Of a stretch of DNA of 64,000 bases, positions 26,154 to 34,723 are shown piece after piece. The stretch is from contig CAWBBE010000011.1 in the NCBI GenBank assembly GCA_963786975.1, positions 930,001 to 994,000 of the forward strand. The letters run 5' to 3'. The translations under genes and the position numbers were made by a program. Source of the stretch: Palsa-506 sp963786975. Its GTDB lineage: Bacteria > Actinomycetota > Actinomycetes > Streptosporangiales > Streptosporangiaceae. How positions within the stretch are numbered: the first letter of the stretch is position 1; each line of letters opens with the position of its first letter. The notes under the pieces are model-generated. The model saw only the letters and a program-made list of their open reading frames with translations. It did no database searches and had not been told where the DNA came from.

Positions 26154-27565
26154 CAACGACGACAACTCACCCCGAGCTCGACGGGCTCGGTAGCTATAAG
26201 TTCGGCTGGGCCGACTCGGACGTGGCCGGCGCGGCGGCCAAGCGCGGCCTGTCCGAGGACGTCGTCCGCGACATCTCGGCCCGCAAGAACGAGCCGGACT
26301 GGATGCTGGATCTGCGGCTGAAGGGCCTGAAGCTGTTCCGCCGCAAGCCGATGCCGACCTGGGGCTCTGACCTGTCCGGCATCGATTTCGAGAACATCAA
26401 GTACTTCGTCAAGTCGACCGAGAAGCAGGCGGCGACCTGGGACGAGCTGCCTGCCGACATCAAGAGCACCTACGACCGGCTGGGCATCCCGGAGGCGGAG
26501 AAGCAGCGCCTGATCGCCGGCGTCGCGGCCCAGTACGAGTCCGAGGTCGTCTACCACAAGATCCGCGAGGACCTGGAGGAGAAGGGCGTCATCTTCCTGG
26601 ACACCGACACCGCGCTGCGCGAGCACCCGGATCTGTTCAAGGAGTACTTCGCCACCGTGATCCCGGTCGGCGACAACAAGTTCGCCTCGCTGAACACCGC
26701 GGTCTGGTCCGGCGGCTCGTTCATCTACGTGCCCAAGGGCGTGCACGTGGAGATCCCGCTGCAGGCCTACTTCCGGATCAACACCGAGAACATGGGCCAG
26801 TTCGAGCGGACGCTGATCATCGTCGACGAGGGTGCCTACGTGCACTACGTCGAGGGCTGCACGGCGCCGATCTACAAGTCGGACTCGCTGCACTCGGCGG
26901 TCGTCGAGATCATCGTGAAGGCCGGCGCGCGGTGCCGGTACACGACGATCCAGAACTGGTCCAACAACGTCTACAACCTGGTCACCAAGCGCGCCGTGGC
27001 GCAGGCGGGCGCGACCATGGAGTGGGTGGACGGCAACATCGGCTCCAAGGTCACGATGAAGTACCCGGCGATCTACCTGATGGGGGAGCACGCCAGGGGC
27101 GAGACGCTGTCGGTGGCCTTCGCCGGCACCGGCCAGCACCAGGACGCCGGCGCGAAGATGGTGCACTGCGCGCCGAACACCTCGTCCTCGATCGTGTCCA
27201 AGTCGGTGGCCCGGGCGGGCGGCCGGACCTCCTACCGCGGCCTGGTCCAGGTGCAGGAGGGCGCCGGGCACTCCAGGTCCACGGTGAAGTGCGACGCGCT
27301 GCTCGTGGACACGGTCAGCCGGTCGGACACCTACCCGTACGTGGACGTCCGCGAGGACGACGTCGAGATGGGCCACGAGGCGACCGTCTCGAAGATCTCC
27401 GACGACCAGCTGTTCTACCTGATGAGCCGCGGCATGACCGAGGACGAGGCGGCGGCGACGATCGTCCGCGGGTTCGTCGAGCCGATCGCCCGCGAGCTGC
27501 CGATGGAGTACGCGCTCGAGCTGAACCGGCTGATCGAGCTGCAGATGGAGGGGGCGGTCGGCTGA
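26150..27565 (+). CDS. sufB: Fe-S cluster scaffold subunit SufB
   Basis: Core of the SufBCD scaffold that builds Fe-S clusters. The 471 residues match the standard length. Typical segments are PDWMLDLRLKGLKLFRR, FIYVPKGVHVEIPLQAYFRI, ENMGQFERTLIIVDEGAYV, YVEGCTAPIYKSDSLHSAVVE and the C-terminal ATVSKISDDQLFYLMSRG. Translationally coupled to sufR before it and sufD after it (overlapping stop and start). Confidence 0.98.
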   Translation: MTTTTTHPELDGLGSYKFGWADSDVAGAAAKRGLSEDVVRDISARKNEPDWMLDLRLKGLKLFRRKPMPTWGSDLSGIDFENIKYFVKSTEKQAATWDELPADIKSTYDRLGIPEAEKQRLIAGVAAQYESEVVYHKIREDLEEKGVIFLDTDTALREHPDLFKEYFATVIPVGDNKFASLNTAVWSGGSFIYVPKGVHVEIPLQAYFRINTENMGQFERTLIIVDEGAYVHYVEGCTAPIYKSDSLHSAVVEIIVKAGARCRYTTIQNWSNNVYNLVTKRAVAQAGATMEWVDGNIGSKVTMKYPAIYLMGEHARGETLSVAFAGTGQHQDAGAKMVHCAPNTSSSIVSKSVARAGGRTSYRGLVQVQEGAGHSRSTVKCDALLVDTVSRSDTYPYVDVREDDVEMGHEATVSKISDDQLFYLMSRGMTEDEAAATIVRGFVEPIARELPMEYALELNRLIELQMEGAVG

Positions 27566-28704
27566 TGGCTAGCCTCCAGGGGGCCGTGGAAGCCTCGGCC
27601 CCCGCCTCCAGGCTGCACGAGCTGCGGTCCTACGACCCGGCCGACTTCGGCGTGCCGTCCGGCCGCGAGGAGGAGTGGCGGTTCACCCCGCTGCGGCGGC
27701 TGCGCGGGCTGCATAGCGACGCTTCGCTTGACACCGGCAAAGTCGGTATCACAGTCGATGCCGACCCCCGGGTCGCCGTTGAGCTTGCGCACCACGGCGA
27801 CCCGCGGCTCGGCACCGCCTGCGTGCCCGCCGACCGGGTTAGCGCCAGGGCGTTTGACTCATTCCGTGAGGCGACCGTGCTCACGGTCCCGGCGGGCATG
27901 GAGAGCACGAGACCCACGTGGGTCGGGATTCGCGGCGAGGATGCCGCCGGGGCGGCATCCGGCCATCTCCTGGTCGACGTCAAGCCGAACGCCAGAGCCG
28001 TGGTGGTACTCGAGTACACCGGGTCGGCGACTTACGCGGAGAACGTCGAGCTGATCATCGGCGACGGCGCCTCGCTCGCGGTGGTCTCGCTGCAGAGCTG
28101 GGCGGACGACGCGGTGCACCTGTCGCACCACTACGTCCAGGTCGGCCGGGACGCCCGGGTCACGCACACCGCGGTGACGCTCGGCGGCAGCGTGGTCCGG
28201 CTCGCCCCGTCGGTTCGCTACGCGGGCCCCGGCGGCGAGGCCGAGCTGCGCGGGCTGTACTTCGCCGACGCCGGCCAGCACCTGGAGCACCGGCTGCTCG
28301 TCGATCATGCCGAGCGCAACTGCCGCAGCCGGGTCACCTACAAGGGCGCGCTGCAGGGCGCCGGGGCGCACGCGGTCTGGATCGGCGACGTGCTGATCCG
28401 GGCCGAGGCGACCGGCACCGACACCTACGAGTACAACAGGAACCTGGTGCTCACCGACGGGACCCGGGTGGACTCGGTGCCGAACCTGGAGATCCTGACC
28501 GGCGAAGTGGTCGGCGCCGGGCACGCCAGCGCCAGCGGGCGGCTGGAAGACCATCACCTGTTCTACCTGATGGCCCGGGGCATCCCGGAGGCTGAGGCCC
28601 GCCGCCTGGTCATCCGCGGCTTCTTCGGCGAGCTGATCGCCCAGATCGAGGTGCCCGAGCTGCACGACCGCATCTCGGCCGCGGTGCAGGCGGAGCTGGC
28701 ATGA
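27565..28704 (+). CDS. sufD: Fe-S assembly scaffold subunit SufD
   Basis: Partner of SufB in the SufBC2D complex, 379 residues. It begins with a variable N-terminal region containing GREEEWRFTPLRRLRG and continues into the beta-helix with VKPNARAVVVLEYTG, RNCRSRVTYKGALQG, DTYEYNRNLVLTDGTR and DSVPNLEILTGEVVGAGHA. The ATG at 27565 overlaps the sufB stop. It overlaps the Rieske gene by four bases. Confidence 0.96.
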   Translation: MASLQGAVEASAPASRLHELRSYDPADFGVPSGREEEWRFTPLRRLRGLHSDASLDTGKVGITVDADPRVAVELAHHGDPRLGTACVPADRVSARAFDSFREATVLTVPAGMESTRPTWVGIRGEDAAGAASGHLLVDVKPNARAVVVLEYTGSATYAENVELIIGDGASLAVVSLQSWADDAVHLSHHYVQVGRDARVTHTAVTLGGSVVRLAPSVRYAGPGGEAELRGLYFADAGQHLEHRLLVDHAERNCRSRVTYKGALQGAGAHAVWIGDVLIRAEATGTDTYEYNRNLVLTDGTRVDSVPNLEILTGEVVGAGHASASGRLEDHHLFYLMARGIPEAEARRLVIRGFFGELIAQIEVPELHDRISAAVQAELA

Positions 28705-29042
28705 CCGAGACCGCCGCGTACGTGCGCGCCTGCGCGCTCGCCGACCTGCCGGAGGAGGGGGCGCTGGGGGTCGAGGTCAACGACACCCCGGTGGCCATCG
28801 TCCGGGCCGGCGGCGAGGTGTTCGCGCTGCGGGACGTGTGCTCGCACGAGGAAGTCCCGCTGTCCGAGGGCGATATCTACGACTGCACGGTGGAGTGCTG
28901 GCTGCACGGGTCCTGCTTCGACCTGCGCACCGGCCAGCCCACCGGCCCGCCGGCCACCCAGCCGGTGCCCACCTATTCCGTGAAGATCGACGGCGACGAC
29001 GTCTACGTGGCGCTCGCCGGGCTACCAGACCAGGAGAGCTGA
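28701..29042 (+). CDS. Rieske-type [2Fe-2S] ferredoxin in the suf operon
   Basis: A small protein of 113 residues with the Rieske ligands CSHEEVPLSEGDIYDC and CWLHGSCFD, i.e. the two Cys-x-His pairs. It resembles the ferredoxin subunits of non-heme iron oxygenases. In actinobacteria such a gene commonly sits between sufD and sufC, as here with overlapping ends on both sides. It may deliver electrons or iron-redox function to cluster assembly; this is inference from position. Confidence 0.94.
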   Translation: MTETAAYVRACALADLPEEGALGVEVNDTPVAIVRAGGEVFALRDVCSHEEVPLSEGDIYDCTVECWLHGSCFDLRTGQPTGPPATQPVPTYSVKIDGDDVYVALAGLPDQES

Positions 29043-29809
29043 TGTCCACCCTCGAGATCCGCGACCTGCACGTCAGCGTGACGGACGCGGCCGGCCAGAG
29101 CCAGCAGATCCTGCGCGGCGTCGATCTTGCCGTCCGGGCCGGGCAGACGCACGCGATCATGGGGCCGAACGGGTCCGGCAAGTCCACCCTGGCCTTCGCC
29201 ATCGCCGGGCACCCCAAGTACCAGGTCACCCAGGGGTCGATCACCCTGGACGGGGAGGACGTGCTGGCCATGAGCGTGGACGCGCGGGCCAGGGCCGGGC
29301 TGTTCCTCGCCATGCAGTACCCGGCCGAGGTGCCGGGCGTGTCGGTATCGAACTTCCTGCGCACCGCGATCACCGCGGTCCGCGGCGAGCCGCCCAAGCT
29401 CCGGCTGTTCCTGAAGGAGCTGCAGGCGGCAATGGCCGCGCTGTCCATCGACAAGGCCTTCGCCGAGCGCAACGTCAACGAGGGCTTTTCCGGCGGCGAG
29501 AAGAAGCGGCACGAGATCCTCCAGCTCGAGCTGCTGGATCCGAAGATCGCCGTGCTGGACGAGACCGACTCCGGGCTGGACATCGACGCGCTGCGGGTAG
29601 TGGCCGACGGGGTCAACCGATTCCGCGCCAAGGAGGGCCACGGCGTGCTGCTGATCACGCACTACACCCGGATCCTGCGGTACATCAAGCCCGACTTCGT
29701 GCACGTGTTCGTCGGCGGCCGGATCGTCAAGGAAGGCGGCCCGGAGCTGGCTGACGAGCTGGAGACCAGCGGGTACGAGGAGTTCGGCAAGGCGGGCGCG
29801 GCGGCATGA
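29042..29809 (+). CDS. sufC: Fe-S assembly ATPase SufC
   Basis: ABC-type ATPase of the SufBCD scaffold, 255 residues. Walker A GPNGSGKSTLAF, signature NEGFSGGEKKRHEI, and Walker B IAVLDETDSGLDIDAL are the SufC versions. The ATG overlaps the Rieske stop and the stop overlaps the sufS start. It acts in the cytosol with SufB and SufD. Confidence 0.98.
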   Translation: MSTLEIRDLHVSVTDAAGQSQQILRGVDLAVRAGQTHAIMGPNGSGKSTLAFAIAGHPKYQVTQGSITLDGEDVLAMSVDARARAGLFLAMQYPAEVPGVSVSNFLRTAITAVRGEPPKLRLFLKELQAAMAALSIDKAFAERNVNEGFSGGEKKRHEILQLELLDPKIAVLDETDSGLDIDALRVVADGVNRFRAKEGHGVLLITHYTRILRYIKPDFVHVFVGGRIVKEGGPELADELETSGYEEFGKAGAAA

Positions 29810-31119
29810 CGGCCACTGATCACCGGGCCGGGCCGGCCGCGGCCGGCGGCGGGCCGCCCGGCCGCGGCCTCGACGTGGCCGCGCTGCGGGCGGACTTCCC
29901 CATCCTGGCCAGGACCGTGCGCGGCGGCAGGCCGCTGATCTACCTGGACTCCGGCGCCACCGCGCACAAGCCGCGGCAGGTGCTCGACGCCGAGCGCGAG
30001 TTCTACACCACGCACAACTCGGCCGCGCACCGCGGCGCGCACCTGCTCGGCGAGGAGGCGACCGACGCCTACGAGAGCGCCCGGGCCCGGGTCGCCGCGT
30101 TCATCGGCGCCGATCCCGGCGAGATCGTCTTCACCAAGAGCGCCACCGAGGCGATCAACCTGGTCGCCTACGCGATGAGCAACGCCGCGACGGCCGGCCC
30201 GGAGGCCGCCAGGTTCGTGGTCGGCCCCGGTGACGAGGTGCTGGTCACCGAGCTGGAGCACCACGCCAACCTGGTGCCGTGGCAGCAGCTATGCCAGCGG
30301 ACCGGCGCTATGCTGCGCTGGTTCGGGGTGACCCCGGACGGGCGCCTGGACCTGACCGACGCCGCCGCGCTGATCAATGACCGGACCAGGGTCGTCGCAG
30401 TGACCCAGCAGTCCAACGTGACCGGCGCGATCCCGCCGGTCGGCCAGATCGCCGCGCTGGCCCACGCCCGCGGCGCGCTGGTGGTCGCCGACGGCGCCCA
30501 GTCGGTACCGCACCGGCCGGCTGACGTGGCCGGACCCGGCCCGGACTTCCTCGCCTTCTCCGCGCACAAGATGCTCGGCCCGTCCGGCATCGGGGTGCTG
30601 TGGGGCAGGCGCGGGCTGCTCGAGGCGATGCCGCCGTTCATCTCCGGCGGCTCGATGATCGAGGTGGTCCGGATGGAGGGCTCCACGTTCCTGCCGCCGC
30701 CGGAGCGGTTCGAGGCCGGCGTGCCCGCCGCGGCCCAGGCGGTCGGGCTGGCCGCCGCCTGCGATTACCTCGACGCGCTCGGCATGCCCGCGGTGGCCGC
30801 GCACGAGCAGGAACTGACCGCCCAGGCGCTGCAGGCGCTGGCCGGGATTCCGGGGGTACGCATCCTCGGCCCGCTGAGCACCGAGGACCGCGGCGGCGCG
30901 GTGTCCTTCACGGTGGACGGGATTCACCCGCATGACGTCGGCCAGGTGCTCGACGAACTCGGGATCGCGGTCCGGACCGGGCATCACTGCGCCTGGCCGC
31001 TGCACCGCGCGCTGGGCGCGCAGGCCAGCACCCGGGCGACGGTCTACGTCTACAACACGCCCGCCGAGGTCGACGCGCTCGCCGACGGCGTGCGCCAGGC
31101 GCAGAAGTTCTTCGCGTGA
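29806..31119 (+). CDS. sufS: Cysteine desulfurase SufS
   Basis: PLP enzyme that takes sulfur from cysteine for Fe-S assembly. The 437 residues include an N-terminal extension of about 22 Gly/Pro/Ala-rich residues, then FPILARTVRGGRPLIYLDSG, HRGAHLLGEEATDAYE, the PLP lysine in FLAFSAHKMLGPSG and the active-site cysteine in RTGHHCAWPLH. The end RQAQKFFA is the usual SufS C-terminus. Its TGA overlaps the start of a 26-codon open frame (31119). Confidence 0.97.
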   Translation: MTATDHRAGPAAAGGGPPGRGLDVAALRADFPILARTVRGGRPLIYLDSGATAHKPRQVLDAEREFYTTHNSAAHRGAHLLGEEATDAYESARARVAAFIGADPGEIVFTKSATEAINLVAYAMSNAATAGPEAARFVVGPGDEVLVTELEHHANLVPWQQLCQRTGAMLRWFGVTPDGRLDLTDAAALINDRTRVVAVTQQSNVTGAIPPVGQIAALAHARGALVVADGAQSVPHRPADVAGPGPDFLAFSAHKMLGPSGIGVLWGRRGLLEAMPPFISGGSMIEVVRMEGSTFLPPPERFEAGVPAAAQAVGLAAACDYLDALGMPAVAAHEQELTAQALQALAGIPGVRILGPLSTEDRGGAVSFTVDGIHPHDVGQVLDELGIAVRTGHHCAWPLHRALGAQASTRATVYVYNTPAEVDALADGVRQAQKFFA

Positions 31120-31199
31120 TGGCGGAACGGCCGGCCGCGGCAGACCTGGTGACCACGGCGGAACACCAGGGCAGTGCCCCGATGTTCAAGGCGGAGTGA
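31119..31199 (+). CDS. 26-residue small open frame coupled between sufS and sufU
   Basis: ATG at 31119-31121 overlaps the sufS stop (TGATG), and its TGA at 31197-31199 overlaps the sufU ATG in the same way. The frame encodes MAERPAAADLVTTA followed by EHQGSAPMFKAE. It fills the sufS-sufU gap exactly, so ribosomes could re-initiate through it. It has no cysteine. It may be a real micropeptide, a coupling device, or chance; I recognise no family. Confidence 0.45.
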   Translation: MAERPAAADLVTTAEHQGSAPMFKAE

Positions 31200-31813
31200 T
31201 GCAGCTCCAGTCGATGTACCAGGAGATCATCCTGGACCACTACCGCAACCCGAAGAACAAGGGCCTGCGGGAGCCTTACGACGCCCAGGTGCATCACGTG
31301 AACCCGACCTGCGGCGACGAGGTGACGCTGCGGGTGTCGCTGCGGGATGCCGGCGGCGAGCCGGCCGTGGCCGACGTGTCCTTCGACGCGCTCGGCTGCT
31401 CGATCAGCCAGGCCAGCGCCTCGATGATGACCGAGATGATCATCGGCAAGACGGTGCGCGAGGCGATGGACCTCAGCGCGGAGTTCCTGGCGCTGATGCA
31501 GTCCAGGGGCGAGGGCGAGCCGGACGAGGACATGCTCGGCGACGCGGTCGCGTTCGAGGGCGTGTCCAAGTACCCGGCCAGGGTCAAGTGCGCCCTGCTC
31601 GGCTGGATGGCCTGGAAGGACGCCACCGCCCAGGCACTCAGCGGCGGCAGCGCAGGAAAGCAGCCGGACGGCGGCCCGGCCGTCGGCCGGGCCGGGAACG
31701 GCCAGCCCGGGAAGCCCGGTGCCGGAAACGGCAGCGCCGCCAACCGAAGCGCGGGCAACGCCAGTGCCGGAAACGGCCGGATCGCCGCTGACGCGGCCAG
31801 GGAGCAGACATGA
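31199..31813 (+). CDS. sufU: Fe-S scaffold / sulfur-transfer protein SufU
   Basis: Zinc-dependent sulfurtransferase partner of SufS. The IscU-like domain (residues 1-145) starts with MYQEIILDHYRNPKNKG and has the ligand cysteines in NPTCGDEVTL, ALGCSISQASASMM and ARVKCALLGWMAWK. Total length is 204, about 55 more than usual. The excess is a C-terminal Gly/Asn/Ala-rich tail (for example PGAGNGSAANRSAGNASAGN). The tail is probably disordered. The stop overlaps the sufT start. Confidence 0.93.
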   Translation: MQLQSMYQEIILDHYRNPKNKGLREPYDAQVHHVNPTCGDEVTLRVSLRDAGGEPAVADVSFDALGCSISQASASMMTEMIIGKTVREAMDLSAEFLALMQSRGEGEPDEDMLGDAVAFEGVSKYPARVKCALLGWMAWKDATAQALSGGSAGKQPDGGPAVGRAGNGQPGKPGAGNGSAANRSAGNASAGNGRIAADAAREQT

Positions 31814-32157
31814 CCGAGAACGCGGCCGGCCTGGCCGGCCAGGAGCTTGACCAGGAGACCGAGGACCTGCTGGAGGCGATGCGGGACGTGGTGGACCCCG
31901 AGCTCGGCGTCAACGTGGTGGATCTCGGGCTCGTCTACGGCGTGACCGTCGGCGACGACCGGGTCGCGACCATCGACATGACGCTGACCAGCGCGGCCTG
32001 CCCGCTGACCGACGTTATCGAGGACCAGACCAGGCAGGCACTGGAAGGCCTGGTCAACGACTTCCGGATCAACTGGGTCTGGCTGCCGCCGTGGGGTCCC
32101 GACAAGATCACCGAGGATGGCCGGGAGCAGCTCCGCGCTCTCGGCTTCAACGTCTAA
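31810..32157 (+). CDS. sufT: Metal-sulfur cluster biosynthesis protein SufT (MIP18/DUF59)
   Basis: Small cytosolic Fe-S maturation factor of 115 residues. The DUF59 domain is clear: EAMRDVVDPELGVNVVDLGL, VATIDMTLTSAACPLTD with the conserved cysteine, and WLPPWGPDKITEDGREQLRA. Last gene of the sufR-to-sufT operon, overlapping sufU by four bases. Confidence 0.95.
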   Translation: MTENAAGLAGQELDQETEDLLEAMRDVVDPELGVNVVDLGLVYGVTVGDDRVATIDMTLTSAACPLTDVIEDQTRQALEGLVNDFRINWVWLPPWGPDKITEDGREQLRALGFNV

Positions 32158-32166
32158 CCTGGGCGG

Positions 32167-32733
32167 ATGGCCGATCCGCAGCAGCAGGCGATGTCGCTGA
32201 CCGAGTGGCTGGTGCTGTGCCTGGTGCGCGAGCGGCCCACGCACGGCTTCGCGGTAGCCCGGCTGCTGGCCGGCGACGGCGCCATGGGGCGGGTCTGGCG
32301 GGTGCCCAAGCCGGTCATCTACCGCGCCCTGCAGCGCCTGGAGCAGCTCGGGCTGGTCCGCCCGGCCGGCCTGGAGCCGACCAGCCAGGGCCCGGCCCGC
32401 TCGGTGGTGGCCGTCACGCCCGCCGGGCAGAAGGCCGCGGCGGCCTGGCTGGCCCGGCCGGCTGCGCACGCCCGGGACGTCCGGTCCGAGCTGCTGGTGA
32501 AGCTGGCCCTGCTCGACCGGGCCGGCCAGCCCGCGGCGCCGCTGCTGGCGGCCCAGCGCGAGCAGCTGCTGCCGATCGCGGCGGCGCTGCGTGACCGGCT
32601 GGCCGGGGCCGGCGGGTTCGAGCGCACGCTGGCCCTGTGGCGGTATGAGACGGTTTCCGCGACGCTCCGGTTCCTGGACGCCGCGATGCCCGCCGCGGCC
32701 CGGTTACTGGCCGGCCTGGCTTGCCGGACTTGA
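32167..32733 (+). CDS. PadR-family transcriptional regulator
   Basis: A 188-residue protein with an N-terminal winged helix (MSLTEWLVLCLVRERPTHGF, then KPVIYRALQRLEQLGLVRP) and a C-terminal helical dimerisation part, as in PadR regulators. Only nine bases after sufT, so it may be read through from the suf operon. The target is unknown. Confidence 0.85.
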   Translation: MADPQQQAMSLTEWLVLCLVRERPTHGFAVARLLAGDGAMGRVWRVPKPVIYRALQRLEQLGLVRPAGLEPTSQGPARSVVAVTPAGQKAAAAWLARPAAHARDVRSELLVKLALLDRAGQPAAPLLAAQREQLLPIAAALRDRLAGAGGFERTLALWRYETVSATLRFLDAAMPAAARLLAGLACRT

Positions 32734-32756
32734 CCCGGTCTTGACCTGATTTGACC
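32730..32756. promoter_or_regulatory. Three helically phased TTGACC repeats
   Basis: TTGACC occurs at 32730-32735, 32741-32746 and 32751-32756, spaced 11 and 10 bases, i.e. on one face of the helix. They lie at the PadR stop and about 140 bases before the aldehyde dehydrogenase. They could be a direct-repeat operator or overlapping -35 elements. Confidence 0.4.
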
Positions 32757-32895
32757 TGACCGGGCGCTGGCGCCCTTGTCTCGTGCGGTGCTTTGTTGTC
32801 TCATTGGGACTACTGGCAGGCCACGGCCATGCCCCGGCCGGGGAGAGGCCGCTGCCAGCCTGCACGCCGAGGTGCGATTTGGGAGATGACCATCC

Positions 32896-34382
32896 ATGAC
32901 AGTGACACTGGACCGTAGCGTCGAGGAGTTTATTGGCGTGCCGCGTCAGTTGTTCATCAACGGGCAGTGGGCTGATGCGGCGGCGGGGCGGACGTTCGAG
33001 ACGCCTAACCCGGCGACGGGGGAGACCCTGGCCCGGATCGCGGAGGGAGATGCGGAGGATATCGACCGGGCGGTGCGGGCAGCGCGGGCGGCGTTTGAGG
33101 GGCCGTGGAGCCGGATGACGCCGTCCGAGCGTGGCCGGATTATCTGGCGGATCGGCGATCTCATCCTGGCGCACGTGGACGAGCTGGCCCAGCTGGAGTC
33201 GCTGGACAACGGCAAGCCGTTCGCGGTGGCGCAGGCGGCCGACGTGCCGCTGGCCGCGGATCTGTTCCATTACATGGCCGGGTGGGCTACCAAGATCGAG
33301 GGGAACTCGATCAACATCTCGGTGCCGTACATGCCGGGCGCGAACTGGCATTCGTATACGCTGCGGGAGCCGCTCGGCGTGGTCGGCCAGATCATCCCGT
33401 GGAACTTCCCGTTGCTGATGGCGGCGTGGAAGCTCGGCCGGCGCTGGCGACCGGGAACTGCGTGGTGCTCAAGCCGGCCGAGCAGACGCCGCTGACGGCG
33501 ATCCGGCTGGCCGGGCTGATCGCCGAGGCGGGGGTGCCGGATGGCGTGGTGAACGTGGTGCCGGGGTTCGGGGAGACCGCGGGCGCGGCGCTGGCCGCGC
33601 ATCATGACGTGGATAAGGTCGCGTTCACCGGCTCCACCGAGGTGGGGAAGCTGATCGTGGCGGCGGCCGGGGCCAGCAACCTGAAGAAGCTGACGCTGGA
33701 GCTGGGCGGCAAGAGCCCCAACATCGTGTTCGAGGATGCGGTGGACGGCGCGGTCGAGGGCGCGGCCAACGCGATTTTCTTCAACCACGGGCAGTGCTGC
33801 GTGGCGGGCTCGCGGTTGTTCGTGCACCAGAGCCGGTTTGATGAGGTGGTGGACGGCGTCGCGGAGATCGCGAAGTCGATCAAGCTGGGTTCCGGGCTGG
33901 AGGCGGGCACGCAGATGGGCCCGCTGGTGTCGGAGGAGCAGTTCGACCGGGTCAGCGGGTTCCTGGAGTCCGGCCGGGACGAGGGCGCCACGGCGCTGGC
34001 CGGCGGCGGCCGGTTCGGTGACCGCGGGTTCTTCATCGAGCCGACCGTGCTGATCAACACGCACCGCGGGATGAAGGTGGTCCGCGAGGAGATCTTCGGC
34101 CCGGTCGTGGTCGCCGCGCCGTTCAGCGACCTGGACGAGATCGCCGCGCAGGCCAACGACAGCGAGTACGGCCTCGGCGCGGGCATCTGGACCAAGGACA
34201 TCTCCAAGGCGCACGCGCTGGCCAAGAAGCTCCGGGCCGGCACCGTCTGGATCAACTGCTACAACGTGTTCGACGCGGCGCTGCCGTTCGGCGGGTACAA
34301 GCAATCCGGCTGGGGCCGTGAGATGGGCCACGAAGTGCTCAACAACTACACCGAGGTGAAGGCGGTCACCACCCTGCTGTAA
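32896..34382 (+). CDS. Aldehyde dehydrogenase (frameshifted)
   Basis: NAD(P)-dependent aldehyde dehydrogenase of about 495 residues. The first frame (ATG 32896, GGGAG site upstream) runs to IPWNFPLLMAAWKLG; the second continues PALATGNCVVLKPAEQTPLT, with FTGSTEVGK, LELGGKSPNIVFEDA, the catalytic cysteine in NHGQCCVAGSRLF and the end PFGGYKQSGWGREMG. The junction near 33440 equals one missing C: GGCCGG instead of GGCCCGG. The protein is otherwise complete. The first half uses more T-ending codons than the second. Confidence 0.9.
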
Positions 34383-34397
34383 CCAGCGGCACGCCAG

Positions 34398-34429
34398 CCG
34401 GGGCGGGCCCGCCAGGGCCCGCCCCGGCA
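34398..34429 (+). terminator. 12-bp stem hairpin after the aldehyde dehydrogenase
   Basis: Arms GCCGGGGCGGGC (34398-34409) and GCCCGCCCCGGC (34418-34429) are perfectly complementary with an 8-base loop, starting 16 bases past the stop. No T-run follows. A plausible actinobacterial terminator that separates the gene from the leuA promoter. Confidence 0.6.
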
Positions 34430-34554
34430 TGCCGTTCCGCGCTGCGGTCGGCGGGCGCCGGCACCGGCCTGGACGGCGCCGGGAGGGGGCCGGTGCCCGG
34501 CCGAACCTGGCCGGTCCGGCAGCTGCCCCCGGCGGCCGCGTTAATGATGGTTCT

Positions 34555-34584
34555 TTGGCTGCTCTGGCCGGGATCCGCTAGCCT
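34555..34584 (+). promoter_or_regulatory. Candidate promoter of the leuA leader
   Basis: TTGGCT at 34555-34560 and TAGCCT at 34579-34584, with an 18-base spacer, resemble -35 and -10 boxes. Transcription would start near 34591, only a few bases before the leader peptide ATG at 34595. Confidence 0.45.
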
Positions 34585-34594
34585 TGGTCTCGTC

Positions 34595-34639
34595 ATGATG
34601 CGCGCGCTGCTTCTTCGCTGCCGCGGCGAGGCCCGGTAA
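34595..34639 (+). CDS. leuA leader peptide
   Basis: ATG ATG CGC GCG CTG CTT CTT CGC TGC CGC GGC GAG GCC CGG TAA encodes MMRALLLRCRGEAR with three consecutive leucine codons. Leucine-rich leader peptides of this type precede leuA in many actinobacteria and are read as attenuation control. Ribosome stalling at the leucine codons when leucine is scarce would alter the hairpin that begins inside the leader. Confidence 0.75.
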   Translation: MMRALLLRCRGEAR

Positions 34640-34665
34640 CCACTCCGGTCGGCCCCTCGTCGCGG
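34621..34665 (+). promoter_or_regulatory. leuA attenuator hairpin
   Basis: CCGCGGCGAGG (34621-34631), inside the leader reading frame, pairs with CCTCGTCGCGG (34655-34665), with one G-U pair. The 5' arm would be covered by a ribosome finishing the leader, giving the coupling expected of an attenuator. The T-run is poor. Confidence 0.55.
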
Positions 34666-34723
34666 GCCGTTCTGCTGCGCCGACCGCCTCCGTTTCCGGT
34701 CACTTCACAGGAGCAGCACCATC

